A DNA stretch of 64,000 bases, taken from NCBI RefSeq assembly GCF_037042905.1, contig NC_087257.1:10781501-10845500 (forward strand), in the 5' to 3' direction. Positions 11,190-21,869 of the stretch are shown piece after piece. Source of the DNA: Lytechinus pictus. Its lineage: Eukaryota > Echinodermata > Echinoidea > Temnopleuroida > Toxopneustidae. The stretch's first letter is position 1, and the number at the start of each line of letters is the position of its first letter. The notes under the pieces are model-generated. The model did not search any database, was not told where the DNA came from, and saw only the letters and a program-made list of their open reading frames with translations. Both the position numbers and the translations under genes were made by a program.

Positions 11190-11800
11190 TTTATATCTAA
11201 ATAAATAGAGTAAAATTCACAGAGCAAAAGAGTCATCAAAATCGGATAACAAATAACGAAGTTATTGAAATTTTAAATTTAGCAATATTTTGTGAAAATA
11301 GTTATATGTACCCCATCATGAATATTCATTAGGTGGGCTGATGATGTCACATCCCCACTTTCCTTTTTCTTATGTTATTACATGAAATCATAATTGTTTC
11401 ATTTTTATTACATGAAATCATAATTGTTTCATTTTTTCATACACGTGTAAATGATGTGTCTCCATTATAATGAAATAAGATGCAGCAATAAATAACCAAT
11501 GCTATTAATCAGTTGTCAATCAAATTGTTTTAGTTCTTCGTAGAAAAAATTTGAATAAACCTAATTTCATATAATAAAATACAAAAGAACAAGTGAGGAT
11601 ATGACATCTTCAGCTTGCACATTGAATTTTTCATGAAGACATGCCAAGAATTGTTTCACCGGAATAATGCGAGTCTTTAAAGTTCAATAACTTTGTTATT
11701 TGTTATCCGATTTTGATCAAATTTTCAGCATTTTGCTTTGTGAATTTTACTCTATTTATTGAGATATGAATATCTTCAGCATGGAGTACAGTCTGAAATA
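11190..11800. mobile_element. Foldback MITE, GGTGGGCTGATGATGTCACA family
   Basis: Arms 11,195-11,290 and 11,680-11,790 are inverted (CGGATAACAAATAACGAAGT versus its complement). The inner segment contains CATTAGGTGGGCTGATGATG. A 26-bp stretch, ATTACATGAAATCATAATTG and following, is tandemly duplicated at about 11,380-11,430. A related element sits inside the composite transposon at 39,086-39,556. Confidence 0.65.
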
Positions 11801-11866
11801 ATGGGAAGCATTTCTGCAAAAGATGCATGGAACAATGAAAAATACTATCGGAAGAGGATAGACTTA

Positions 11867-12322
11867 AAGGGGAAGTTCACCCTGACGAAACGTTTCGCTT
11901 GTCAAACTACCTGAAACAATAATAAAAGAAAATATCGGTGAAGGTTTGAGGAAAATCCATGAAAGATTAAGAAAGTTATTTGGATTATAAGATTTTGATT
12001 TGTGATGTCGTCTACGAGCAGCTATATCCCATAATTATGATTATGTAATTTAAAAAAATGCAAAAATTCATTTTCTCCATTCAGGAGCGAGTGTGAAATA
12101 CTTTGTCTATTGACATACTAAAGGTACGATAAAACCCATTTTCAACGTTTAGAGAAAATGACATTTTATTGATTTTTTTATTCACGATACAATTAAAATA
12201 AAATCTAATAACTATTAAAATCTTTGATGGATTTTCCTCAAACCTTCATCAATGTTGTTCATTATTTTTTCAAAGTTATTTTTACAATAGACTTTTTGGC
12301 AGGGTGACCTTCCCCCTTTATA
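11867..12322. mobile_element. MITE, CACCCT family
   Basis: Terminal repeats are AAAGGGGAAGTTCACCCTGA and, inverted, CAGGGTGACCTTCCCCCTTT. The inner part carries GTGATGTCGTCTACGAGCAG. It is related to the copy at 50,487-50,963. Confidence 0.7.
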
Positions 12323-12778
12323 GAAGTGTAGAAATAAAGAATGACGGTGGTGGAATGAAAAGAAATTGATGGAATTTCGTGGATGAGTGGGGGGGGGGGG
12401 ATGGAATATAAAAATGAGGATGTGGAAAAGGGCAAGATATGAATGAAATTAATGAGGATCTTAAGGGAGAAGAAAACATGAACATTTCGGGGAAACTAGA
12501 CCGGATAGGATGTGGCCATGAGGACACAGGATGGTGTGGGTGTAGGATATGAGATGGTGTGTGGTTATTGGATAAGGAGGTTGGATGAAAACAAATCAGG
12601 AAAAGAAAGAAAAGAAGACATACAATAAGAAATTACCACTAATAGAACAGGATACAAATTGAAGAAAATCCACAAAGTAACATAACAAACATAATATGTT
12701 CATAGACTTTTTCCGGATTATACATGTTTTCTTACATGTTTAGATATAGGCCATAATTCCATCATAAAAAGAAGTTTT
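12323..12778. other. Unassigned sequence
   Basis: Purine-rich sequence with a G-run near 12,390. I see no gene or structured repeat in it. Confidence 0.4.
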
Positions 12779-12884
12779 CCCACACTGTAGATTGAATGCC
12801 TTACTCATGGGATTAAGTGCCGTGGCCGGGGATCGAACCCCAGTCTAGTCGGTAGCCTTAGACCACTCGGCCACGATATTTTTA
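12779..12884 (-). mobile_element. tRNA-derived SINE copy 2
   Basis: Minus strand: A-box-like CGTGGCCGAGTGGTCTAAGG (12,877-12,858) and B-box GGGGTTCGATCCCC (about 12,842-12,829), then GGCATTCAATCTACAGTGTG. The same layout as the SINE at 5,760-5,938, with a better preserved B box. Confidence 0.7.
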
Positions 12885-13129
12885 CTCTAAATTCTAATAG
12901 ATTATATCGATATCGATTAGATATTGATTCGATATTGTTTATTGATGAAAATACATGCATATTCATGTATATTCCATTTTTTTTGAATTTGGTGCGTAAT
13001 ATAAATTCCATATTGTAATCGAACATGATAAAACAAATTTTATCGAAGGGGGTAGTCGTGTGTCTGATGATATATTTATGGCGCAAACAAAATCACTTTC
13101 ATTTTTTGAGAAAATGTATTTTTGTAAAT

Positions 13130-13560
13130 CAATATCACACAACAAAATGGAGGGGCTGCTCATTTGTGATGTCACAAAATAAAAACTGAAAAATTCACAG
13201 CTACCTCATTGTTTGATCGATTTTCATCAAACCTTCACCAATAGATCTTTGTAATTTTCTGCTACACTGCAAAAACTCTGGTGTTGATTTAACACCAGCC
13301 CGGAATATATATATGTCCACACCAGAGAAGTGTTAAACAACACCAGTTTGGTTTTGGTCTAACACCAGAAAGGTGTTTATACAACACCAATTAGTATTAA
13401 AAACAGCATCGGTTTGATTCCAAACTGGTGTTGTTTCAATACTTCTCTGGTGTGGACATATATATATATAGATTCCGCGCTGGTGTTTCCAACACCGGAG
13501 TTTCTGCAGTGTACTATTAAAACCAGTTTATTGTCAGGGTAAATATTCCTTTTTAAGGAA
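13130..13560. mobile_element. Right half of a CACCCT-family MITE, split by another MITE
   Basis: 13,135-13,264 (TTTGTGATGTCACAAAAT, TTTTCATCAAACCTTCACC) and 13,512-13,558 (TTGTCAGGGTAAATATTCC) together match the right half of the CACCCT family. They are interrupted exactly by the TA-flanked element 13,265-13,511. The left half is not clear. Confidence 0.55.
13265..13511. mobile_element. 247-bp MITE, GTGTTGATT family, copy 2, TA-flanked
   Basis: Termini CACTGCAAAAACTCTGGTG and, inverted, CACCGGAGTTTCTGCAGTG. TA dinucleotides flank both ends (13,263-13,264 and 13,512-13,513), consistent with a Tc1/mariner-type target duplication. Inner inverted segments contain GTCCACACCAGAGAAGTGTT. It is inserted in an older MITE. 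Confidence 0.75.
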
Positions 13561-13663
13561 AAATCATGGGCGTATATTTTGCATTTTGCACTTTTTCAAG
13601 CATTTTTCACTCGAAAATCGCCCCTGACAGACCTGACAGACATGACAAACGAGATCTGCACAA

Positions 13664-13805
13664 TCAGGGGCCCGTTTCATAAAGGACTTGCAACTGTTGT
13701 AACTTTGCCATTATGGCAACTATACCATGGAAAATTCTGATTGGCTGCTTATCCCTCATGGCAAAGTTACAACAGTTGCAAGTCCTTTATGAAACGGGCC
13801 CCTGA
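13664..13805. mobile_element. 142-bp near-perfect palindromic MITE
   Basis: TCAGGGGCCCGTTTCATAAA at the left and its complement at the right form arms of about 50 bp (AAGGACTTGCAACTGTTGTA inside the arm) around a short loop containing GATTGGCTG. No coding capacity. Confidence 0.75.
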
Positions 13806-14199
13806 TATCGGGCTCTTTGTAAGCATCTGAAAGCAAAATGAGAGAGAAAAGGAAAGAAATTAAATCGGAAGGTCGAGAGTGAAATACTAAGATAATAAAT
13901 TCAGTTGCAGCCGACCCTTCACCTACTCATTCTAAACTAGTTTATTTTAGAGTACGGGAAATTACTTCTATTTTGATTCTGTATGATTACATTTTGTATT
14001 TACAAATAGCCATGAATAAAACCAATACTCGATTCCTTTGGATTTTTCTGTCTGTTACAAATCAAAGTATCATTGATGAGAGTAGATTAATTCAACATTA
14101 TGTTGCAAAAGACGAAAGACCAGTTTGTCTTATTAGATTTAGCTTTCAGTATCAACACCAATTTCGGTATAGCGCCATCTACATCCAGCGTCTCATTTT

Positions 14200-14480
14200 A
14201 TCCATCTCGATGGTTGAATCACTCATCGGGGTTTTCTCTCACCGATTCAAGAACGGAGAAAATGTATTGTTCTATGCCCGTCATAAAAAAGAACATGAAA
14301 GAAGCCTTTGTCGAAAACTTCGTGCATAAAAACAACCGTTTGGTCCTTGATTCCGAACAAAACACATATTTGCAATTATTCGTCTGCTCCGTGGGCTATA
14401 AGCTAGGACGAAATTGCTGGTTCTGTTCACTAATATTTTCGACAAAGACCTCCCAGCTGTTTTATGTGATTTGACTGGAA
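14200..14480. repeat. Copy of an unnamed foldback family (TTTTCGACAAAG arms), site 1
   Basis: The left half has AAGAAGCCTTTGTCGAAAAC (14,300-14,319) and the right half TTTTCGACAAAGACCTCCCA (14,437-14,456), an inverted pair. ACATATTTGCAATTATTCGT (14,364-14,383) lies between. Related sequence is at 43,130-43,400 and flanking composite copy 2. Short ORFs here show no protein family. Confidence 0.5.
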
Positions 14481-16060
14481 TTTCATAAATATTTACTCTT
14501 TTCTGTAATCATCCTTACGCCGTTGAGAAAAAAACCCCTCCTCCCTATTGTGGTGTATGTATTAGTTCCAATTGAATGTCGAAATCACAAGTCGATCATA
14601 ACATAAATGTGGTTTGATTAAAAATGAATACACCGGCTATTTTCGACTCGCCGTACGGCCGCCGTAGAGGAAATGTGACTGAGGTATTACTTGCATTTAT
14701 ATTTGTTTTGTTTTTCTTTGCAGTTACTGCATTACAGATGGGGGGGGGGCTTGGGAGTCTATGGACACCGAAAATTTCCATTACCAAACAAAAGGGAGAA
14801 AAGGCAAGAAAAAAGGAGAGGAAACCGGTAAAATATGATTATTAGCTGAGTACTGTATGTATAGCAGAATTCTATCGCAAAATTAGAGTTTTATATCAAA
14901 AGGGTACACAATTTTGTTCTCTCGCTTTGCTCTCGCAGCTTTTCAGAAATTTTGCCCCATACGCTATGTCTGACCCCCTCAATTTTGGAGCTCATAACGC
15001 TACTGCTTGTATAACGTAACATTTAGTTTTAAAAGCCAATGTTGTGATATTATTGTTTTCATTCTGTTTATAATCATGTACGATTCCTTATTTCAATATT
15101 TAGTTCAAGTTCATTCACAGGCACTAGAGGATGTTGATCAGATGAAAATAGAAAAATTTCATCAAAATAGAAGGAACGTAATTGTTTTTTTTATATAGCT
15201 TTGAATTAAAAGTTATTTAAGAACCACAGGGCAAGTATGCAAGTGGGCGTCATACATAAATACATGTACCTCGTTTTTATTGCATTGTAATTAATGAAGA
15301 TTTATATTTTAGTTGAAAATAGTTTGACACAGTTTATGTAAAACAACCATTATCAGGTTATATAACTGTTTAGTGAAAATATAAAAGTGAAACATGAAGA
15401 TGCCTTAACTTTGTCATTTTCCAACCTTATTGCTTTTCTTGTTTCTTTTAAATATCAAATTATAGCGTCATTTGGCGAAACGAGCCAAAAATTATGAGGG
15501 GTCCAACATGGCGCATAAGGGGGGGGGGGGGGGGACTGCGAGCGAGTAAAAGCTTTTGATTTTTTTAATACTTAATAATATTTTCTGATAGGTTTCCTCA
15601 CAATAATTTATGTACGTATACTGTAAATTAATATGTAAATTAAGAAGAAAAAATAACAGGGAATAAATAAAAAAATGAAGACAATGATTAATAATTCCAT
15701 GAAAATATAATAACAAATAAAATACCTACATATATACACACACCATGGCTTACAACTATGCAAGCAAACTCATCACTTGTATGTATTAAACAATTCCGTA
15801 TAATTGTGTTCATGTTCATTTTATTTTTATGTTATATATTTTTATGAATTGTTTTGGAAGCAAGAATGGTCAATTCTTACACTCATCCTATAAACCAACA
15901 CAGCAAATGAAATGAAAAAAAATATATATATACATTAATACATTTAATAAAAAAAATCTATAATGAAAAACCCACATGGTGAAGATTTCAACATTTTATT
16001 GCATAGATTTAATTAAATTATCGATCTTTCCATTTACTAAAAATCAAATTGACTCTGTGC
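14481..16060. other. Unassigned AT-rich sequence
   Basis: Contains a short motif reminiscent of the GCGAAGCGCGAGC family (TCTCGCTTTGCTCTCGCAGC at 14,919-14,938) and G-runs at about 14,740 and 15,520. No gene recognised. Confidence 0.4.
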
Positions 16061-16065
16061 CACTG

Positions 16066-16205
16066 TAAAAAAGGAAGTGCTAATTTAGCACTTACAGTGC
16101 TTGTCTAGTGACTGCACTATGAGTGCTGATTTTCTAGTTCAAATTTAAACTAGAAAATCAGCACTCATATAGTGCAGTCACTATACAATATGCACTGTTT
16201 ACGAT
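16066..16205. mobile_element. Short palindromic MITE
   Basis: TAGAAAATCAGCACTCATA occurs inverted around a central AGTTCAAATTTAAACT. The outer parts carry CACTGTAAAAAAGGAAGTGC and, less well matched, GCACTGTTTACG. No coding capacity. Confidence 0.6.
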
Positions 16206-16342
16206 AATGCAGATACGTCATGAATAATTCATGAGGTTTATGTTCATTGCAAAGAAGGAACATCAGAATCCTTCTATCTCGAATGTCTCTTTGACTGGCA
16301 ATATTTACAAACCTCTAAAATGGGAAATTTATTCAATATATC

Positions 16343-16739
16343 TGTGACAAACAGATACTCTTCGTCACACATGTCACAAATGTGTCGTTAGAGCCCTCCT
16401 AACAATCTATTTCTTAATTATTCAGGAGGTTCGGCATCATCCCACGTTCGTGATCTTCGCCCACCGACCTTAATTCCCTCGATATGACATTAATTAACCC
16501 CCCTCCTAGCTTTCAGTGTGCTGTCCAAACCCTTCACTCGAGAAAGTGGTCTGAACATGCAGCCTAAGGTCCCTCCCAATGACTTGTGTACAGGCGGTCC
16601 CTCTCTCGTTTCGTTTAGATAAAAACATCAGAGCTCTACTAGTAGTTGTACTTGAGCTAGTCTTGTGTGAAGACCCACTCGTTGATCAAAGTGTCAATCA
16701 GGGTCCGTGCCTGCAGACTACAGTGTACCAATATAACAG
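16343..16739 (+). mobile_element. Possible solo LTR
   Basis: A GC-richer island of 397 bp starts TGTGACAAAC and ends ATATAACAG. ATATC lies directly outside each end (16,338-16,342 and 16,740-16,744), compatible with a 5-bp target duplication. It contains GTTTAGATAAAAACATCAGA followed by CTCTACTAGTAGTTGTAC, the kind of core-promoter and R/U5 sequence seen in gypsy LTRs. The ending is not the canonical CA, so this is tentative. Confidence 0.3.
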
Positions 16740-16839
16740 ATATCTCTGATGGCCGAGGTGTAAAACAAATTAGGTCAGAGATATCTCCACCATTTATGTT
16801 AAAGTCGCACCAATGAAACCGACTGCAAACCAACCGGTG

Positions 16840-17106
16840 CCCCGTCTTAAATACAAAGAGTTACGATTGATCCGATCAATCTCAAGTATATGGAAATCCA
16901 TCAGTCATATTTTTTCTTTAGGAAATTTGCTCAATGTCCCTTGAAAACAAAAAGAAGCATACTTAATTGTCAAGCAATTGGTGAATGTATGAATATACAT
17001 CATTTCTAGAAAATGTTTTGAACAAATATGTATTTTTTATGTTGACGGTGCTGGCTTTCTATATTCGTTTCATTGGCTCAATCGAAACTCTTTGTAAGAC
17101 GAGCCT
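16840..17106. mobile_element. MITE, ACGATTGATC family, copy 1
   Basis: Left TACAAAGAGTTACGATTGATC and right CAATCGAAACTCTTTGTAAG are inverted termini. The interior contains TATGGAAATCCATCAGTCAT. The same family encloses 17,152-20,346 and recurs at 42,290-42,550. Confidence 0.65.
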
Positions 17107-17399
17107 CTTTCGTATATGCCATTGGTAATAACGTAATACTTTTTGATTGATCTGGGCCCTGTATTACTAAGAGCTACGATTGATCAAATCAACCTCAACT
17201 ATGGAAAGCTAGCAACATCAACATCTATAAGACACGATTGTTCGAGAAAAAAATGTATTATGCTTGTATTCTACGGAGCCTTTAAAGTGTCATCGACTTG
17301 ACGAATTGGCGAGATACTTTATCTTTCCATGTCGACATAATAACCTTATTATGTCGACATGGCGAGATACGGTATCTCGCCAAGTCGACTTATAAAACG

Positions 17400-18613
17400 T
17401 TATATGTCAATGGCAGTCACAATTGCCGAAAAGACAGATAAATGATGATAATATAATTAAATTTAATAGAAAACTGTGTGAAGTTGATTGGAGTCATGTA
17501 TATAGTACTGATGATGCTAATAATTGTTACGATATATTTATGTCAATATTCCACTCAATTTATAATAAATGTTTTCCAGAATTGAAGTCAAAATCAAAAG
17601 CGAAGGTTACTTTTAGGAAACCTTGGCTATCAAATGGCCTCATGAAATCCATAAATAAGAAGAATAAAATGTATAAAAAGTTACTGAACAAATATTCTGA
17701 CAAGCAAAAGAAAAGTTACATTAAGTACAAAAACAAATTGATAAACTTATTACGCAGTGCTAAATCTGAATATTATTCTAAACTCTTTAATCAAATTAGA
17801 GGAAACACACAAAAGATTTGGAATAACATAAATAATATACTGGGTAATAAACGCTTTAAGAAGTTACCATCGGTTATGTATTGCAATGATTCAAAGTTAA
17901 ATTCATCAAAAGATATAGTAGAACATTTTAATTCTTATTTTTTGAATATCGGTAAGAATATTGCTGACAGAATTCCTCCTGTGCGTGTGTCATATGATTC
18001 ATTCTTAACCGGAAACAAATCACCGAACTCTTTGTTTTTCAGACCTACTTCTCCAAATGAAATATTAAAGATTGTCCTTTCTTTAAATTCTTCAAAATCA
18101 AGCGGCCCTGACGGCATAGACCCTAAAGTTATAAAGAAATCTATACATTACTTCATTGAACCACTATGTTTTATATTCAATACATCAATTTCTACAGGAA
18201 TAGTACCTAATCATCTGAAATTTGCCAAGGTAGTACCAGTTTTCAAAAAAGGAAATGCAAACGATTTAACTAATTATAGGCCAATTGCTATCCTTCCTCT
18301 GTTTACAAAGATTCTTGAAAAAATAATTCATGAACGTTTATATTCATTTTTACAGATGAACAATTTTTTAACTGATGCTCAATTTGGGTTCAGGAAAAAT
18401 TTTTCGACTTCATTAGCTGTCTCTAATTTATGTACTTCTATTCATAATGAACTTGAAAAGGTTAATTTTTGCATTGGACTTTTTATGGACTTGTCAAAGG
18501 CATTTGACACCATTGACCATCACATACTACTAAAAAAATTGACTCTTGTGGTGTCAGAGGTCTTGCCCTTAAATGGTTTGAAGATTATCTATCTAACAGA
18601 AGTCAATATGTGA
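17400..18613 (+). CDS. LINE reverse transcriptase, N-terminal part
   Basis: Open from the truncation point, so no real start codon is expected. A Lys/Asn-rich linker leads into RT motifs: SSKSSGPDGIDP, FKKGNANDLTNYRPIAILP, QFGFRKNFST and the first catalytic Asp in FMDLSKAFDTIDH (near 18,484-18,522). After LLKK the frame is lost at a run of seven A's (18,532-18,538); translation past that point is nonsense until the stop at 18,613. Confidence 0.85.
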
Positions 18614-19578
18614 TGGTCAATGGTGTCAAATCCTCAATACAGCATCTCAACTGTGGTGTCCCTCAAGGATCTGTCTTGGGCCCTCTCTTGTTTCTTATAT
18701 ATGTCAATGATGTTATCAAATCTTCTTCTCTTCTCAAGTTTTCCCTGTTTGCCGACGATACTTGTGCACTCATGAGTAGCAGTAACATTAAAACACTTGT
18801 CTTGTCGGTAAACAGGGAAATAGCAAAAGTCTCTACATGGTTCAAAGCAAATAAATTAGCTCTGAATATAGCCAAAACAAACTACATTATATTTAGATCA
18901 AGGAACAAGAGAGTGCCCCATGACCTACCACATATTATAATTGATAATCTTGTAATTTCTAAATTGAAGAATATAAAGTTTCTTGGAGTTACCTTTAATG
19001 AGCTCATGGATTGGAGCATACACATATCAGAAATTTGTAAATCTTTATCTAAATATGTTGGTATCTTATATAAAATGAAATTCATATTACCTTCTAATGT
19101 TTTAAATATTCTTTATAGTAGCCTTATCTTGCCACATCTGAATTATTGTAACTATATTTGGGGTAATACATACAAGTCACGCCTTCTAAAGCCATATATC
19201 CTACAGAAAAAATCAATCCGGTTAATTGCAAAGTCTCATATGCAAAGTGCTAGTAAACCCCTTTTCAAAAAGATGAATATTTTACCTCTCCATGAACTAA
19301 TTACTTTAAATACTCTAATCTCTATGTACTCAGTTAAAAATCACATTTTTCCATTGAAGTATTGCAATATGTTTTCACTCAATTCAAATGTTCATTCTTA
19401 TGCTACTAGACAAAAAGATAATTTCCATGTTCCAAAAGTGAGACTTACTTCTTCTTTAAATTCACTAGCTTTAGTCGGTATAAAAAAATGGAATCAACTC
19501 CCAATTTCACTAAAAAATTGTTCAGATCTATCCTGTTTCAAAAAAATGTGTAGGGCGTACTTAATGGAAAATCTATAA
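18610..19578 (+). CDS. LINE reverse transcriptase, C-terminal part
   Basis: In the shifted frame the protein continues from DSCGVRGLALKWFEDYL (about 18,540) into GVPQGSVLGPLLFLIYVND and the catalytic FADD motif (FSLFADDTCALM near 18,745-18,775). The thumb and C-terminal region follow (SLILPHLNYCNYIWG, NSNVHSYATRQKD), ending at TAA 19,576-19,578. One 1-nt indel is the only break between the two parts. Confidence 0.85.
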   Translation: MMVNGVKSSIQHLNCGVPQGSVLGPLLFLIYVNDVIKSSSLLKFSLFADDTCALMSSSNIKTLVLSVNREIAKVSTWFKANKLALNIAKTNYIIFRSRNKRVPHDLPHIIIDNLVISKLKNIKFLGVTFNELMDWSIHISEICKSLSKYVGILYKMKFILPSNVLNILYSSLILPHLNYCNYIWGNTYKSRLLKPYILQKKSIRLIAKSHMQSASKPLFKKMNILPLHELITLNTLISMYSVKNHIFPLKYCNMFSLNSNVHSYATRQKDNFHVPKVRLTSSLNSLALVGIKKWNQLPISLKNCSDLSCFKKMCRAYLMENL

Positions 19579-19588
19579 AATTACTAGG

Positions 19589-19619
<31 letters not shown>

Positions 19620-20348
19620 ATGGTGTGTGTATGTGTGTATGTTTATACATTTAAATATCTGCTGATAAAATTTGTGTTTTTCTTAGTTTTCTGTTTCTGA
19701 TTGTGAATTATGTCAATGCTATTGTTTTGGGGGCCATTCTCTACAAGCATTTTGCTTTTTTATGGTCCTAGCCATATTTTTTACCATTTGTTACATAACT
19801 ATGTACACTGTTTGATTTGTATATACACATTTTTATGGTTGAATAAAATTGAATTGAAAAATTGAATTGACATGGCGAGATACGTTATCTCGCCAATTCG
19901 ACTTATAAAAAGTTATATGTCGACATGGCGAGATACGGTATCTTGCCAAGTTGACTTATAAATCATTATATGTCGACATGGCAAGATATGAAGTGTCCAA
20001 GGCCCGGCGAGAGTCCAAATATCTCGCCAAGTTGACATAAATAACATTTTATAAGTCGACTTGGCAAGATAAAATATCTCGCCATGTTGACATAATAATG
20101 TTATTATGTCGACATGGCAAGATAAAGTATCTCGCCAAGTCGTCAAGTCGATGACACTTTAAAGGCTCCGTAGTATTCAATAATGCATTCATTGTTTTCT
20201 TGAAAATTCAGTGTGTTTCACTTTGTTTACAAGGGACATTGTACAAAGATCCAGTATAAAAAAAATTATGACATTCATTTTGATAAATTTCCATATACAG
20301 TTGAGATTAATTGGATCAATCGTAACTCTCTGTGAGACGGGGCCCTGT

Positions 20349-20598
20349 AATGCATAAACTCCGGTGTTGATTTAACACCAGCCAGGAATCTATATATTAT
20401 GTCCACACCAGAGAAGTGTTAAACAACACCAGTTTGGTTTTGGTCTAACACCAGATAGGTGTTTATACAACACCAATTAGTATTAAAACAGCATCGGTTC
20501 GATTCTAAACTGGTGTTATTTCAATACTGTCTTCTCTGGTGTGGACATATATAGATTCCGGGCTGGTGTTAAATCAACACCGGAGTTTTTGCAGAGTG
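20349..20598. mobile_element. MITE, GTGTTGATT family, copy 3
   Basis: Inverted ends ACTCCGGTGTTGATTTAACA and TGTTAAATCAACACCGGAGT; the interior matches copy 2 at 13,265-13,511. The extreme termini have decayed (ATGCATAA instead of CACTGCAA). It lies directly against the preceding MITE. Confidence 0.7.
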
Positions 20599-21700
20599 GA
20601 GTCGGTTTCAAGGGGTGTGACTGGTGCGTAAGGCTGACGTTCTTTCGGGACGTGACAGTTAACAGAAGGCATTATATTCCATGATAGTGTGCGATATTAA
20701 AATTACCCCGATGGGATGAATAAAGCATCCAGCCAGCTGAATGAGGGTGAGAACACTCTCAAGGATGTGAAGATTCCTGACTCGGATTCTTCCCGATGAT
20801 ATTTCGGTCGCTTCCCCCGGGCACCAAGAGTGTCTGAACAGGCAGGCTATACGCCTCCGCAACGTTTCAAGGAAGACATTGCGCCCGAAAGAATGACAGT
20901 GTTTAATCCCGCACGACTAATTCGACCTTATCCTTTTCTTTGTTTGATTCATATTAAAAATAATAATTATTATTTTGTTAATTAGCGCCCCCAATATTCG
21001 ACATTACTCTCATTCTTTCTCTCATGTCCATCGTCCTTGTTTTTCTTCATTTTTTCGGTTTAAATTGTTTCTTTTCTTCTTCTATTAAGCGTAGGCCTAT
21101 CTGGAAAGAGTAATCAAGAGGAGCAAAACTTAAAAAAAGCCTTAAAACTTTTCTCAGGGACACTTCACCCAGGCCCCCCCCCCCCCCCGATCTACAAATG
21201 CGCAAGACAATATTGATCTCCCTTCTAGTGGGCGCCTGGCTCACCTTTCTCCCGTTTTCTTTTCCACACACTCGCCTACATTTCACTTTCTAATTTAAAA
21301 TATTCTTTGGGGGATGCTTTAATTTGGATCATCTCGTCAAAGCGATTTATTCAGATATTCAAAATTGATATGGAACATGAACGCTTAGGGGATTTCCATG
21401 ATTAGAGTGATTTTAATGTCGTAATTACTTATAACTTCAAACTTCAAGCTTCAAACATAATTTAATCCACTGGAATAATCATTTCTCCAGGCATGCCAAG
21501 AGGAAGGAGGGCGCGAAGTCGTCTCTCACACAAACCCACCCTCCACGCCCACACACAAAACTCCATGTGTACGTATTCCATGTATTCTGAGCTCGGGTCT
21601 TAAGTTGTGGTTGACTGTGGATAGCGTATAGTTGCAAAAGTCTAGCAGATCCAGAGGTTCAATATATCAGTTCATTTTGACGCTCAAATAATTCCTAACC
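20599..21700. other. Unassigned sequence
   Basis: No convincing gene. A C-run at 21,174-21,188 and mixed composition; short ORFs show no family motif. Confidence 0.35.
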
Positions 21701-21869
21701 AGGGGCGTCGATCCATTTCTCAGATTGGGGGGGGGGGGGGGCAAAATCAGGAATCAATGTTCCAAAGACACTCGATCACACAAAACAAACTCACCCACAT
21801 ACACACATACATAGGCCTATATATATATGTGACTGATGAGAAAGAGACACATATCGTACCAACAAATTA

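Larger units (their letters stand above)
17400..19870 (+). mobile_element. 5'-truncated non-LTR retrotransposon (Jockey/CR1-like LINE)
   Basis: Only the C-terminal half of the pol protein remains, with no endonuclease. Two ORFs, a 3' UTR with a (GT)n tract at about 19,592-19,620, and a tail of TTGAA repeats at about 19,845-19,870 follow. It lies inside the palindromic element at 17,274-20,170. 5' truncation with a short repeat tail is typical of target-primed reverse transcription. I could not see a clear target duplication. Confidence 0.9.
17274..20170. mobile_element. TA-flanked palindromic element, split by a LINE
   Basis: Inverted termini CGGAGCCTTTAAAGTGTCAT and its complement are flanked by TA (17,272-17,273 and 20,171-20,172), a Tc1/mariner-like duplication. 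The interior is a series of inverted units built on GTCGACATGGCGAGATA joined head to head and tail to tail, with spacers such as ACTTATAAA. Without the LINE it would be roughly 430 bp. No transposase. Confidence 0.7.
17152..20346. mobile_element. MITE, ACGATTGATC family, copy 2, carrying two nested insertions
   Basis: The left end (GGGCCCTGTATTACTAAGAG, then CTACGATTGATC) and right end (GATCAATCGTAACTCTCTGT, then GAGACGGGGCCCTG) are the inverted termini of the family seen at 16,840-17,106. The interior is interrupted at 17,274-20,170 by a TA-flanked palindromic element that is itself interrupted by a LINE. Confidence 0.7.

Noticed and set aside
14100..14474. 124-codon plus-strand ORF
   Set aside because: It overlaps a foldback repeat family copy and an equally long ORF in another frame; no protein similarity recognised.
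18530..18613. Programmed frameshift in the LINE
   Set aside because: The slip is within RT at a plain A-run, where no such signal is known for this kind of element; a simple indel is more likely.
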